Shown in pieces: positions 42,766 to 52,434 of a stretch of DNA of 64,000 bases (within the stretch, counting starts at the first letter, position 1; each line of letters starts with the position of its first letter). The position numbers were made by a program, and so were the translations under genes. Origin of the DNA: Humibacter sp. RRB41 (GTDB lineage: Bacteria > Actinomycetota > Actinomycetes > Actinomycetales > Microbacteriaceae); assembly GCF_022761015.1 (NCBI RefSeq), contig NZ_JAKWJQ010000001.1, positions 682,001 to 746,000 on the forward strand, in the 5' to 3' direction. The notes under the pieces were generated by a model. That model was not told the origin of the DNA, did no database searches, and saw only the letters and a program-made list of their open reading frames with translations.

Positions 42766-45324
42766 GTGATCCACTCGCCCAATGGCGTAATCCTGTCCCG
42801 GCCCCGAATCCTGGCAAGCCTCGACCGCGAGGTGCCGTTGTGTCTGCTCCGTGCTCCGACCGGCTTCGGGAAGAGCGTTCTTGTGCGGCAGTGGTTGACG
42901 GACGCCGCCGGTGAGGGGCGAGACGTCGCCACGCTCCGGGTGCGCTCAGGAGAGGGCGATCAAAACGGATTCTGGATTTCATTGGTCGACGCGCTGACCG
43001 ATGCCGGCATCCCCCTGCCTGCGATGGCAAACAGTCGAAGCACACAATCACTCGCGGCCAGAATGATCTCCACCGCAGGCCACCCGCTGACGGTATGGAT
43101 TGACAACTTCGAAAACGTCACGGTCGAGGGAGCCGCTGAGGGACTCATCGATCTGGCTACTCATGTCCCCGGCTTCCGACTCATTGTCGGCATGCGGAGT
43201 TTCCAGAGCTTCGCTCCGCACACCGTCCGAGGGATCCCGACTGTCACGGTCACGGCGCGCGACTTGCTCTTCACGCAGGAAGAGATCACAGAGCTGTTCC
43301 ACCTGGCAGGGCTCGAAGCCGCCGGTGATCTCGCTGCGACCGTCCACGAGGGGATCGGCGGATGGCCGGCCATGGTGCACGCGCTCGTCGAGGCGATGAC
43401 ATACGGTACGGTCGACGACGTTCCCGCACTGATGGAGCGGGTTGCCTCCGGGTGGCTCCGCGAACTCCTGCCGCGGATTCCAAGCACCGCGCTCATTGAT
43501 TTCGCACTGACATCCTCCGTCCCCGAGAGCGTCACCCCAGACTTGGCCGGACTCGTATCAGCCAACGAGTCGTCCGGCGCATACCTGGAAAGGCTCATCG
43601 CTACCGGCCTACTGACCCCCGACGCGTCCGGCTCCGAGTCTGAGTATCGGTGGGCACCAACAGCCCGCAAGGTGCTACGCGATGAACTCGAGCGACGCGA
43701 CCCCGGACGCCTCCGGACATTGAGCGCACAACTTGGTCGCTGGTACGCAGAGCAGGGACGGCCGGCGGCGGCGCTCCAACACGCGATCGCCGCCGAGGAC
43801 TGGCACCTCGTGGTCAGCATCATCGACCGACACTGGCGAACCCTCATACTCAATCACCGCGATAACCTCAACACCGCTATTCTCGCGACCCCTAAAGAGG
43901 AGTTCTTCGCGACGCCCGAGGCAACCCCGTCCCGGGCCATCCGTAGCATCTTCCTCCAGCAGGACGAGTCGACCATAAGCGCCGACATCCTTCCCGCCCT
44001 CGCCACCGACCTCGCCGAACTGGGAGCAAGCCAGCGCGCTCCCTCGGCGATCGGCGCTGCGCTGGCCTGCCTCCTGGCTCTACGTACCTCAGCCCGATGG
44101 GTGGAGGCCATCGAGCTCAGCAACCGCATCGTGACCGTGGCCGAAGCAGCGCGCGCGGCTCGACCACGGACGGTCGTCGACCTCTACGCATCCGTGCAAT
44201 TCTTCGCCGGCGAGACCTCGCTCATCGCCGGCGACCTGCTCACCGCTGCCGCCCGCTTCGAGCGCGCCTTCCGCCGCTCCACGGATGGCGCGTTCGACTA
44301 CGTCGAAGCCGACGCGGCCGCAAAACTCGCACTCACACACGCGCTGCACGGCAATCTCCCCGAAGCGACGGTTTGGCTTCGCCGCCACAGGCGGAGCGCC
44401 GCCGCCAAACCACCGACGACCTGGCTCGCGCCGTTCATGCAGACCTCAGGCCACACGGCACGAATGCTTCTTGCCACGGACACGCTCGACTTCGCCGAGG
44501 CCGCCGCCGCGGAAATAGCCCTGCTCGATAACGTCCTTCCCAACACACTCTCGACCTACGAGCTCTACGCCCGATCGCTCCTGGCAGTCAGCACCCGGAA
44601 CGCCGCAGGCGTCCTGGAGTCGATCGACCGAGCCAACGCGACACTCGGTACGGCTACCCTCCCCCAGCCCTTCGCGTCACTAACCGCCCACATCGCCGCC
44701 GACGCACACCTCGCACTGGGCCACGGGAACCAGGCACACCGCATCGCAAACGACCTCTACCGTGGTCATACATTGCTGCAGACCACCCGCGCGCGCCTCG
44801 CGCTGCTCGCCGCCGAGCCGAGCGAGGCGCTACGCCTCGCGAAGAACACTAGTTGGGAACACCAGGCCAGCCGACGGCACCGGCTCGAGATGCTCGTGAT
44901 CAAAGCCGTCGCCGCCTATCGAATGGGCGACGACTCACTTGCCACCACATCCCTCGGTCGCGCCGCCAGCACCGCCCAACACACCGGAATGGTGCGCCCG
45001 TTCACCACGGTCCCGCAACACGACCTCCTGACGCTCGCCTCCCACCTCACCCCGTCCCAGCGCAGACTGATCGAGTCGTCGCTCGAAACCAGCCGCGAGA
45101 TCTACCCGGACTCCATCACGCTGATCAACCTCACCCCTCGCGAGCAGCAAGTACTCGACCGCATCATCGCAGGGCAATCAATTCGCCAGATCGCGATGTC
45201 GCTCCAGATTACCTACAGCACCGTCCGCACACAGCAGCGCAGCCTCTACCGCAAGCTCAACGCCTCGAACCGACTCGAGGCCGTCGCGAATGCACGGGAA
45301 ACCGGCCTGACATCGGCCGGCTAA
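42766..45324 (+). CDS. MalT-like LAL (STAND ATPase) regulator with LuxR HTH
   Basis: 852 residues from GTG 42766. N-terminal STAND/AP-ATPase with Walker A APTGFGKS (30-37) and Walker B TVWIDNFENV. The centre is TPR-like helical repeats (about 330-770). The C-terminal LuxR HTH contains LTPREQQVLDRIIAGQSIRQ and STVRTQQRSLYRKL. Such regulators oligomerise on ATP and an inducer and activate nearby promoters. Divergent from the adhesin, its likely target. Confidence 0.93.
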   Translation: MIHSPNGVILSRPRILASLDREVPLCLLRAPTGFGKSVLVRQWLTDAAGEGRDVATLRVRSGEGDQNGFWISLVDALTDAGIPLPAMANSRSTQSLAARMISTAGHPLTVWIDNFENVTVEGAAEGLIDLATHVPGFRLIVGMRSFQSFAPHTVRGIPTVTVTARDLLFTQEEITELFHLAGLEAAGDLAATVHEGIGGWPAMVHALVEAMTYGTVDDVPALMERVASGWLRELLPRIPSTALIDFALTSSVPESVTPDLAGLVSANESSGAYLERLIATGLLTPDASGSESEYRWAPTARKVLRDELERRDPGRLRTLSAQLGRWYAEQGRPAAALQHAIAAEDWHLVVSIIDRHWRTLILNHRDNLNTAILATPKEEFFATPEATPSRAIRSIFLQQDESTISADILPALATDLAELGASQRAPSAIGAALACLLALRTSARWVEAIELSNRIVTVAEAARAARPRTVVDLYASVQFFAGETSLIAGDLLTAAARFERAFRRSTDGAFDYVEADAAAKLALTHALHGNLPEATVWLRRHRRSAAAKPPTTWLAPFMQTSGHTARMLLATDTLDFAEAAAAEIALLDNVLPNTLSTYELYARSLLAVSTRNAAGVLESIDRANATLGTATLPQPFASLTAHIAADAHLALGHGNQAHRIANDLYRGHTLLQTTRARLALLAAEPSEALRLAKNTSWEHQASRRHRLEMLVIKAVAAYRMGDDSLATTSLGRAASTAQHTGMVRPFTTVPQHDLLTLASHLTPSQRRLIESSLETSREIYPDSITLINLTPREQQVLDRIIAGQSIRQIAMSLQITYSTVRTQQRSLYRKLNASNRLEAVANARETGLTSAG

Positions 45325-45353
45325 TTCGACGATCGCGTTTACACAATGTGTCC

Positions 45354-45826
45354 AGGTCGGCGGTAATGGTGCTGCCAGACGACCAGGCAACCCCTCCCGA
45401 TGTCCGTTCCGCTTGCGGACGTCATGAGCCGCATGGCTTTCTGGTCTGTTCCTCTGGTTGCGTACATTGCAATGATCGAAATGTGCAGCTGATCCATCAC
45501 TCCGACGCAGGATCCCAATACACGTCGATCCGACTCACAGACCATCTAGCGTTGGAGGAGATCGCACCCTCGATCGGAACCGTCGGCGACGCATATGACA
45601 ACGCCCTGATGGAGACGATCAATGGCGTCTACAAGGCCGAATGCATCCGCACCACCGTCTTCCATCAAGGCCCGTTTAAGACCCCGCGGACGTCGAGTTC
45701 GCGACCGCCGGCTGGGTCGACTGGTACAACACCCGCCGACTCCACGGTAGCCTCGGCATGCTCAGCCCCAAGCAATTCGAGGCAGACCACTGCGCGACCC
45801 TCAACCGAGAGCCGCAACCCGCATAA
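45354..45826 (+). pseudogene. IS3-family transposase (OrfB) fragment, frameshifted
   Basis: Contains LIHHSDAGSQYTSIR (second Asp of the DDE triad) and GTVGDAYDNALMETINGVYK (catalytic Glu), then shifts frame near 45675 to EFATAGWVDWYNTRRLHGSL. The first Asp region and OrfA are missing. Immediately followed by the 60-bp repeat. Confidence 0.88.
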
Positions 45827-45853
45827 CAGCGGCACCAAACCTAAGACGGTTCA

Positions 45854-45913
45854 AAACCAGGCTTTGAGCCGGACTGAGCAACTCACCCAGAACCTCTGCG
45901 CGTAAGCCGATCC
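45854..45913. repeat. 60-bp repeat, copy 2 (right end of IS3 fragment)
   Basis: Matches 32936-32995 at 56 of 60 positions and lies 28 bases after the transposase stop, where an IS3 right end would be. Confidence 0.8.
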
Positions 45914-45975
45914 GCTCGTGTTCATCTCGAATGGGCGCATTGCGTGGGCAGGCTCGCAGAGGTCTATTCGTCTGT

Positions 45976-46248
45976 TTATCTGTCCGGTTGATCGCTGTTT
46001 GTCTCTCGGGTTGGCCGCTGTACGTCCTCGCGGAGGCGGAGTGTCCTTGCGCCGATGATCACTGCAAGAACGACGATCATGAACCCAAGGAATGCGATCA
46101 CGAACTCGGGCACGGAATCGGGAAACGATGCTGATTGGTGTTTGTCCACCCAGACCCCGATTCGGGCAGCGTCGATATAGGTCATGACCATGATGGCGAC
46201 GCCCAGGACACCGAGAGTCCAGGAGATGATCGCCAAGAACTTCGTCAT
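45976..46248 (-). CDS. Small two-helix membrane protein
   Basis: 90 residues from ATG 46248 (GGAGATG upstream; longer in-frame starts lack a ribosome-binding site). Helices at about 5-25 (FLAIISWTLGVLGVAIMVM) and 45-68 (FVIAFLGFMIVVLAVIIGA), then a charged tail. No family recognised. Confidence 0.65.
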   Translation of the reverse strand: MTKFLAIISWTLGVLGVAIMVMTYIDAARIGVWVDKHQSASFPDSVPEFVIAFLGFMIVVLAVIIGARTLRLREDVQRPTRETNSDQPDR

Positions 46249-46577
46249 CGCACATCTCCATTCTCGAGTGTTGCAGTTGCCCTGGTTCGCCGATATTCCC
46301 CGGCAGCAGAGAGGAACATCCCGTGAGCATAGCTGCAACGTGGTCACGGGCCGGGCAGCCGATCGACGAAATGCCGAAGCCCAACCGCGGTGGCGATGCC
46401 CACTGATCGCACGGTGCCGCGCCTGCATCGCTGACCGACCCGCTTGTGGCGTACCTGGCCACATCGCGTCGCGCGGACTGTCGTTGCTACCGTCTAGTTC
46501 ATGCAGACGCTCAGCGGTGGGTCGCTTGATCCGATAGCTGCGTCCGCCGAGGTCAACAGAAAGGGCCGGCCAACTCG

Positions 46578-46868
46578 ATGAGCACGGTCGAGGAGATCAC
46601 GCCCGGATGGCATCTCGTGGCGATGGTTTGGGACGGTGATCCCATCCAGGTTCGAGGACTTGATCCGTGGACCTCCTCCTGGATGGCGACGGACAGGAGG
46701 ATCGTCATCGCCCATCCCGATTACCCTTCGCAGCGGCACACTCTCTTGGTGTTTCGCGCGGCCGCGTCTAGCGGCCGCTTCGTGACGTTCGCGGCGGGCG
46801 AACTATCCAACCTCGCGTGGGCTTTCTTTGTGCCCGACCGGGTGCTCGAGCGCGATCTCGAATGGTGA
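46578..46868 (+). CDS. Hypothetical protein
   Basis: 96 residues (starts MSTVEEITPGWHLVAMVWDG). Trp-rich, acidic, no signal or membrane helix. Tail-to-tail overlap of about 100 bp with the GNAT gene. No family recognised. Confidence 0.5.
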   Translation: MSTVEEITPGWHLVAMVWDGDPIQVRGLDPWTSSWMATDRRIVIAHPDYPSQRHTLLVFRAAASSGRFVTFAAGELSNLAWAFFVPDRVLERDLEW

Positions 46869-47472
46869 CACCGGCTGCGCGGCCAAGATTGTCACACATC
46901 GATGCACGCAGACCGATCGCTCGGCGAGCTGCCGCTTCCCGGTATAGGACGAGTCCGGGCATGCCGTTGGGTGCGTCGGGGCCATGTCCGATGGCGACAA
47001 ATCCAAGTTGTTCGTAGAGGCGTAGCGCCGGTGTTTTCATGTCGCTGGTCTGCAACCACACACAACTGTTGTCGATGCCCGCCAGCCAAGCATTGAGCAC
47101 TCGGGCGCCGAGCCTTGTCCCAGTGGCGTCAGGGTGCCGAGCAAGGAGTGAGAGCACGTGCGTTCCCTCAAGGGTCTGGGACACCACTCCGAGGCGCTCC
47201 CGCAGTTGCGCGGACCATGCGTCTTGCTGCTCTGACCAGCTCCACGGATGGCCGTACGCAAAGGCAACCAAACGTCCGTGCTCCATCGCGGTCACCGCTG
47301 ACAGATCCTCGCTCGACAATGCAAACGCGTAGAGACGAGCGAAGAGGTCGGCAACGGACTCAGGCTCGCTCAGCGGCGGCTCCACCGACGCGGCGCGGTA
47401 AAGCTCACGCACCTCCGCTTCAGAGGGCATGTTCTCCCGGTCGGCGACGCTGAAGAACTTGATCACGAGCAA
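46768..47472 (-). CDS. GNAT-family acetyltransferase with aberrant C-terminal tail
   Basis: 234 residues. Residues 1-185 form the GNAT fold (VAFAYGHPWSW, DATGTRLGARVLNAWL, TPALRLYEQLGFVAIGHG). The last 50 residues are Arg-rich and read across the opposite gene's 3' end, so the natural stop was probably lost. Substrate unknown. Confidence 0.75.
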   Translation of the reverse strand: MLVIKFFSVADRENMPSEAEVRELYRAASVEPPLSEPESVADLFARLYAFALSSEDLSAVTAMEHGRLVAFAYGHPWSWSEQQDAWSAQLRERLGVVSQTLEGTHVLSLLARHPDATGTRLGARVLNAWLAGIDNSCVWLQTSDMKTPALRLYEQLGFVAIGHGPDAPNGMPGLVLYREAAARRAIGLRASMCDNLGRAAGVTIRDRARAPGRAQRKPTRGWIVRPPRTSRSGR

Positions 47473-47543
47473 ACACTAGCGACCGGCCGCGACAGCCCGG
47501 AAGCCGGTCTCTCATCGGACGCTGATGGTCGCTCGGCACGTCT

Positions 47544-47873
47544 TCAAAGGTCGAGATTCAGTTCGACCGAACTGATTGCCTTGCACTTCCGCCGCGCGTA
47601 CTCGATTTCACCCTGTGTCGCTGATCCGAGGTAGCCGCCTTCGCTCACCACCCGAACCTCATCGGCCAGATCGATCCGCCTCAAATGCAACTCCGCAAGG
47701 GCTGCACGTATTGATGGCGTGAGTTCTTCGCTGATCGTTTCGGGGCCAAGCACGATAACGCCTTGGGCGGTTAGACGTTGCCGTTCTGACTGGAACAGGT
47801 GTTGAAAACGCAGCGAACCGCAAAGACACACGATCTTGGGTCGCTCGCTGGCGTCCACTCCTGCATCCGTCAT
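47544..47873 (-). CDS. Nucleoside 2-deoxyribosyltransferase-like protein
   Basis: 109 residues. KIVCLCGSLRFQHLFQSERQ at the N-terminus, then RRIDLADEVRVVSEGGYLG and GEIEYARRKCK. The C-GSxR phosphate-binding opening and the S-x-G-x-x-x-GEIEYA motif match short DUF4406/deoxyribosyltransferase-fold proteins often linked to nucleotide scavenging or phage genomes. Confidence 0.7.
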   Translation of the reverse strand: MTDAGVDASERPKIVCLCGSLRFQHLFQSERQRLTAQGVIVLGPETISEELTPSIRAALAELHLRRIDLADEVRVVSEGGYLGSATQGEIEYARRKCKAISSVELNLDL

Positions 47874-47981
47874 GTGTCGACCCTACGGCGAGCCCGCTCC
47901 CAGATCTCCGCGCCGACATCCGATAGCCGGTCGCCAACTGATGCCTTGTGCTTTCGTGTCGGTGGTGCGAATTACGGTCAA

Positions 47982-48374
47982 ATGGTGGCAACTCTCAACG
48001 ACCTGCGCCGGAGCGCCGCTGCGTTGCCCGGTAGCGAGGAGCGAGCGACGACGGGCGGTGCTGCATGGTTCGTTCGCGGCAAGCTGTATGCGTGGGAGTG
48101 CCATCCCTGGCCGAGCGTCCCCGCTGACATGCGCGAGATAGTCGCGGCCGAGCTCGTCGTCGGGGTGAAAGTCGCTGACCGAATGGACGCGCTCGCTCTT
48201 ATCGAAATGGCGCCCGACGTGTTCCTGCGCACCACGACCCCCTGGGGTCAGCCGAAGGTTGCCTTCCGAATGGCCGGCATCGGCGAAGATCATCTTGCCG
48301 AGCTCGTGTCGGAAGCGTGGAGCGTCCAGGCTCCGAAGTATCTGCGGCGAGAGTTCAACGACCTCGGCCGTTAG
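47982..48374 (+). CDS. MmcQ/YjbR-family protein
   Basis: 130 residues from ATG 47982. CyaY-like fold seen as ALPGSEERATTGGAAWFVRGK, FLRTTTPWGQPKVAFRMAGI and LVSEAWSVQAPKYLRRE. Widespread small proteins, often described as DNA-binding but with no proven role. Confidence 0.85.
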   Translation: MVATLNDLRRSAAALPGSEERATTGGAAWFVRGKLYAWECHPWPSVPADMREIVAAELVVGVKVADRMDALALIEMAPDVFLRTTTPWGQPKVAFRMAGIGEDHLAELVSEAWSVQAPKYLRREFNDLGR

Positions 48375-48610
48375 ACGATCGATCAGACAACGATTGCCAA
48401 CCGGCCGTGCTTGCGAAGCTGACCTCGCGTGCCTAGGCTGACTCTCCTTTGTGAACCCGCCCAAGGCGCATCTACCCGGTAAGGGTGCGTCCAGCCCGCA
48501 GTTGGTGAGGGTGGCTGCCCGTTCGAGCCGGGCCGGGTCCGGGGGTCTCACAGTTGCTGCGGGCACGGTCGGAGACTCCGCCCTTCCCGTCGTCCGCTGA
48601 GCGATCCGTA

Positions 48611-49180
48611 ATGGAGCGCCTCGTCTGCTCGTTTGGGCTTATCGTCAAAGGTCCGCCTAATGGGAGAGAGAGCGCGCCCGTGCGCAACTTCAACGCATCA
48701 CGGGTATCCCTCAGCGCCGATTGGGTGGCGCGGCGGTTCACGTCCGACGCACCCGAATACGTTTGGCATGCAGAGTGGCGCGTTCGGCTGACCATCGGTA
48801 GCGCTGCAGAGTTGCGGGTCATCGTCCTTACCCGTGCAGGCGATTCCATTCGCTGGAGGAAGCGAGACCGCGATGCACCAACATCGTTCAATGTCACTGT
48901 CCCATTCGAGCTCCCACTCGATGAGGAGCCAGCGTCAGACGCGTGGACTGCGCTCGGCGGCAAGCCAGAGTCACCGCGGCTCGGCTCTCTCGTGCCGATC
49001 CTACGAGGACGTGGCCACGAGTGGCACCAGGCATTCCTGGCACTCGACCGCCATGACACGGAAGGACTTCGAAACCACCGTTGGCGGCCACGACTCGACC
49101 TCAACTCTGACTCCGTCGATTTCTTGCTCTTCTGGCACGGGATGAGGGGACACCTGACCGCAGCGCAACTGGATTCGTAG
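48611..49180 (+). CDS. Hypothetical protein
   Basis: 189 residues from ATG 48611 (a TTG at 48554 is the longest option). Beta-rich and then helical, with C-terminal FLALDRHDTEGLRNHRWRPR. No family recognised. Confidence 0.45.
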   Translation: MERLVCSFGLIVKGPPNGRESAPVRNFNASRVSLSADWVARRFTSDAPEYVWHAEWRVRLTIGSAAELRVIVLTRAGDSIRWRKRDRDAPTSFNVTVPFELPLDEEPASDAWTALGGKPESPRLGSLVPILRGRGHEWHQAFLALDRHDTEGLRNHRWRPRLDLNSDSVDFLLFWHGMRGHLTAAQLDS

Positions 49181-49266
49181 ATGCGCGCGGAAGGATCCCC
49201 AGCGGCGCATTGCGACGGGCCTGAAGGCCTTCCGCGGTTCGTTCGGTGAGGCGCCACAATGGCGGG

Positions 49267-49800
49267 ATGACTCACGACGACGTGCTTGATCAGATCGCTG
49301 TCCTGCCGCCATCGAGCCAAAGAGACGCGTACATCGAATTCGTGTCATCCCGAGGCGACGCGAGCCTTCGACGTGACGGCGGCCCCGAACATGTCACCGC
49401 ATCGTGCTTCGTGTTCTCGCCCGACCTTGAGAGCACCCTGCTGTGCTTCCACCGCAAAGGGAACTTCTGGGTGCAGTTCGGTGGTCACATCGAGCCAGAG
49501 GACGACACCGTCGCGGATGCCGCGGTCCGGGAAGCACGCGAAGAGTCCGGCATCCACGACCTCACACTTCTGACCGAATCGATCGTGGACCTGAATCGGC
49601 ACGAACTGAACAGCGGCTTCTCCTGCGCCACTCACTGGGACGTCGGCTTCGTTGCAATCGCCGACCCACACGCAACCATCACCGTCAGCGACGAAAGCGA
49701 AGACGTGCGCTGGTTCCCACTCCACGACCTCCCGCCGAACACACCCGACGGACTCACCACACGGCTCGACCACGCCAAAACAGCGATCATCGCACTCTAG
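49267..49800 (+). CDS. Nudix hydrolase
   Basis: 177 residues from ATG 49267 (GGCGGG upstream). Complete nudix box beginning GGHIEPEDDTVADAAVREAR and ending EESG, matching Gx5Ex7REuxEExGu. Cleaves a nucleoside diphosphate linked to another group; the substrate is not predictable. The frame ends in a TAG at 49798-49800. Confidence 0.92.
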   Translation: MTHDDVLDQIAVLPPSSQRDAYIEFVSSRGDASLRRDGGPEHVTASCFVFSPDLESTLLCFHRKGNFWVQFGGHIEPEDDTVADAAVREAREESGIHDLTLLTESIVDLNRHELNSGFSCATHWDVGFVAIADPHATITVSDESEDVRWFPLHDLPPNTPDGLTTRLDHAKTAIIAL

Positions 49801-49949
49801 CGGATCCGCTGACGATCATCGCCCCAGATCGCATCGTGTACACCGAGCACTGGCTGCGTAAGCAGGGATACAAGCCCCAGCAGGCCCGGCACGCGATGCC
49901 CATAAGCTAGCCCCCCGGACAAGGATCCTGCTGCGCAATATGAGTGCGG

Positions 49950-50411
49950 CTATGCCGGACCGGTGAGGGTCACCTCGACGTCTGCCGCGTCAATGCGCAT
50001 TGCTCCCCAACTGCCGTCGAGGGTGTAGATCGTCCCATGCCATTGGAACGAGTCAATGGCGTCATAGTCATGCGCGCCGTTCGCGTCGATAGCTGGAGGG
50101 GCGCCCTGACCAGACCACGTGAGCGATGTGACGCCCGTGAACTGGATCGTCCCGGTCCGGCCGTAATACATGTCGCCTGCCCTCGGAGGTTTCAGCTCGG
50201 GGTGGTCCTTAGCGAAGGTGAGATCCATTTCGAACTCAACGACGCCGGGGCGAGCGGAGATTCCGAGCACCCAGCTCTCTTCGAGCACGACGTATGCGAG
50301 CGCGGGAATTGATGTGTAGTCGAGCACAAGGCGACCGTAGCTGCCATCACAGTAACGCCGTAGATGGATCCGGCTGCGCGCGCTACTCGGCGCTTGATTC
50401 GAGCAGCGCAA
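49950..50411 (-). CDS. Conserved hypothetical protein
   Basis: Up to 153 residues; the first 25 codons overlap the 3' end of the SRPBCC gene, so the true start may be internal. Features: LVLDYTSIPALAYVVLEESW, FAKDHPELKPPRAGDMYYGR and C-terminal WGAMRIDAADVEVTL. Beta-sandwich-like. It resembles short proteins found beside toxins, but no family is certain. Confidence 0.55.
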   Translation of the reverse strand: MRCSNQAPSSARSRIHLRRYCDGSYGRLVLDYTSIPALAYVVLEESWVLGISARPGVVEFEMDLTFAKDHPELKPPRAGDMYYGRTGTIQFTGVTSLTWSGQGAPPAIDANGAHDYDAIDSFQWHGTIYTLDGSWGAMRIDAADVEVTLTGPA

Positions 50412-50838
50412 GTAAGTGCTGGTTGCGTTTCCGGATCAGCTTGCGCAGATAAGGAACCAGCACAAGAGACTCGGCAACCCGACCGAACACCGGCGACGCG
50501 AGCGTGATCGTGTCCGTCATGCGAGTGAGACCATCCGCCTCTTCGAATAGATGCTCGTGGCGGAACGACTTGAACGGGCCCGCCACCTGCTCATCCACAA
50601 ACCGGTCCGGCCCTTCCAGCTCTGTGATCTTTGACGTCATCGTGAACCACACCCCGAAATGCCGTGCCCGCCAGGTCACTGTCTGTCCCAGTCCAATTCG
50701 CCCCCTCATGACTCCATCGACGGCGCGTTCCCCGCTTTGCCGCATCGAACCCACGTGCGCGTCAATGTCCAACGAAACCTCGAACAGTGCAGCGATCGAT
50801 CGAGGCGTCTCCGTGACCAGGACCAACACGCTCGGCAT
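50383..50838 (-). CDS. SRPBCC (START-like) protein, copy A
   Basis: 151 residues from ATG 50838. START/Bet-v-1 fold signature: FEVSLDIDAHVGSM near the start, FGVWFTMTSKITELEGPDRF, FKSFRHEHLFEE and LVPYLRKLIRKRNQHLL. Binds a hydrophobic ligand in a cavity. About 125 of 151 residues match copy B at 57533, and similarity continues about 25 bp upstream of both starts. It matches the usual length of YP-type SRPBCC proteins. Confidence 0.85.
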   Translation of the reverse strand: MPSVLVLVTETPRSIAALFEVSLDIDAHVGSMRQSGERAVDGVMRGRIGLGQTVTWRARHFGVWFTMTSKITELEGPDRFVDEQVAGPFKSFRHEHLFEEADGLTRMTDTITLASPVFGRVAESLVLVPYLRKLIRKRNQHLLALLESSAE

Positions 50839-51083
50839 ACGAGGATTCTGCCCGAATCGGCGATCCCTATCAGCGCGCAACGGGATCGTCTTTCGAGGAA
50901 TGGGGGAGCAGGTCTGAGCGTGAGCCCGAGTCGAGCTGGCCATGGCAGCGCTGTCCCGAACGGGGGGACTGCGTCGATGTCTAGGCTTAGATCGAGTCCA
51001 TGGCCATGACCGGGGTCAACTGGCCGGATCTCCACGACACTCACGGCGCTCCGTTCGCAATGGGACCCGGAGAGGGAAAGACA

Positions 51084-51752
51084 ATGTCGAAAGAAACGAA
51101 CTCGCTGACACTGAACCCGCAATTGGAGAAGTTTCAGACGTCGCTCATCGCAAAGTATGCTGCGGCGAATCAGACAGCGAAGCGAGGCCAGATCGTCTTC
51201 GTCGGCTCCAGCCTGATGGAGATCTTCCCCATCGAGCAATGGGAGGAGGCGGGCGAAGTCGCCTTCGACAAGTACATCTACAACCGCGCCGTGCGAGCCA
51301 CAACCACGGCGTTCCTGTTGAAGCACATCGACACGCAGGTCTTCGATCTAGAGCCGTCGAAGATCTTCATCAACATCGGCACGAACGACATCGGGTTCCA
51401 GATACCGGAGGAGGAGTTCTTGACCAACGAGCGTGAGATCTTCCGCCAGATCACTGAGCGCCTGCCCGGCTGCGAAACCTACGCGCTGAGGTACTACCCG
51501 ATCAACACGGTCGACTTCCAGAACGACGAGGACGAGAAAACGCTCTTCGCGACCCGCTCAAACCCCGTTTTCCAGGCCGCCTCGGACAAGATCGAGGCAC
51601 TCTCAGGCGAGTTCGGCTTCCACTTCATCGACGTAAGCGCGGGCCTGGCCGACGAGCGCGGCAACCTGAAGAAGGAGCTGACCTTCGACGGGGCCCACCT
51701 CAACCCCGACGGCTACCGAGTGGTATTGACCAACCTCACGCCGTATCTGTAA
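51084..51752 (+). CDS. SGNH/GDSL-type hydrolase (cytoplasmic)
   Basis: 222 residues from ATG 51084 (AGAGGGAAAG upstream). Serine in VFVGSSLMEIFP, oxyanion Asn in INIGTNDIGF and catalytic Asp/His in DGAHLNPDGY. No signal peptide, unlike the SGNH enzyme at 23807. Esterase or acetylhydrolase; substrate unknown. Confidence 0.85.
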   Translation: MSKETNSLTLNPQLEKFQTSLIAKYAAANQTAKRGQIVFVGSSLMEIFPIEQWEEAGEVAFDKYIYNRAVRATTTAFLLKHIDTQVFDLEPSKIFINIGTNDIGFQIPEEEFLTNEREIFRQITERLPGCETYALRYYPINTVDFQNDEDEKTLFATRSNPVFQAASDKIEALSGEFGFHFIDVSAGLADERGNLKKELTFDGAHLNPDGYRVVLTNLTPYL

Positions 51753-51806
51753 CGGGAGCGCCCCCGGCCACGGGCGCGGAAGACGATCCGCTTGCGCGTT
51801 GGGGTC

Positions 51807-52370
51807 TCAGTCTTTCTGGCGTTTGGATTGGCGTTGCAGGTTCATTTCTCGGGCTCGGTCGTCTGTTGGGGTGGAAGCGACGCCACCGCTGGTAGCGGTC
51901 GCGCCCATCGTGACGGGCGCACGGTCAGCGTCGCGCACTCGAGGGGGTGTGGACGTCGGCCATACTTCGATGAGGTATCTCTCACCGCGTGGGAAGTCCT
52001 CTACGAGGTCCCAGATGTCGTTATCGCGAGTGCGGTACACACGCGGATGCGAAGCCAACCGCTGGCAGCCACCTCGTGGATGGTTCCGAAGTCTTCTGGT
52101 CCCGCGACTCTGACCTTTGCCGCTGGGGACGCGCATCGTCGCTTCGGCGACGTCGTCCCAGTCGCCTTCGGATTCCCGTGTTGGCGGCTCCTGAAGCACG
52201 TGGACGGGGACCTCGAGCTTGCCTGCTGCAATACCTGTGAATACTTGGATCTCGCGTTCACGGGACCCCAGGAACCAGTCCTCATCATCCGGTGGCACGG
52301 CTGGGGACATCCAGGAATCCTCGGCGTCGGTGATGGAGAAGAAATGCCAATCCACAGCAACGACGCCCAT
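51807..52370 (-). pseudogene. Hypothetical protein with two compensating frameshifts
   Basis: From ATG 52370 (MGVVAVDWHFF) the frame is natural to ATMRVPSGK, then Arg-rich nonsense for about 25 codons, then natural again from VYRTRDNDIWDLVEDFPRGE. Another frame supplies the missing part (VRVAGPEDFGTIHEVAASGW). One extra base near 52113 and one missing near 52040 explain it. No family recognised. Confidence 0.5.
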
Positions 52371-52434
52371 AACCCCAGCGTATGACGCTGCCACACAACA
52401 ACCACGGTGAGGGATGGTGCTGCGGGCAATGTGA

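Noticed and set aside
49801-49910. Open continuation after the nudix hydrolase (RIVYTEHWLRKQGYKPQQAR)
   Set aside because: No start and lies behind a stop in another frame; could be a remnant but too short to name.
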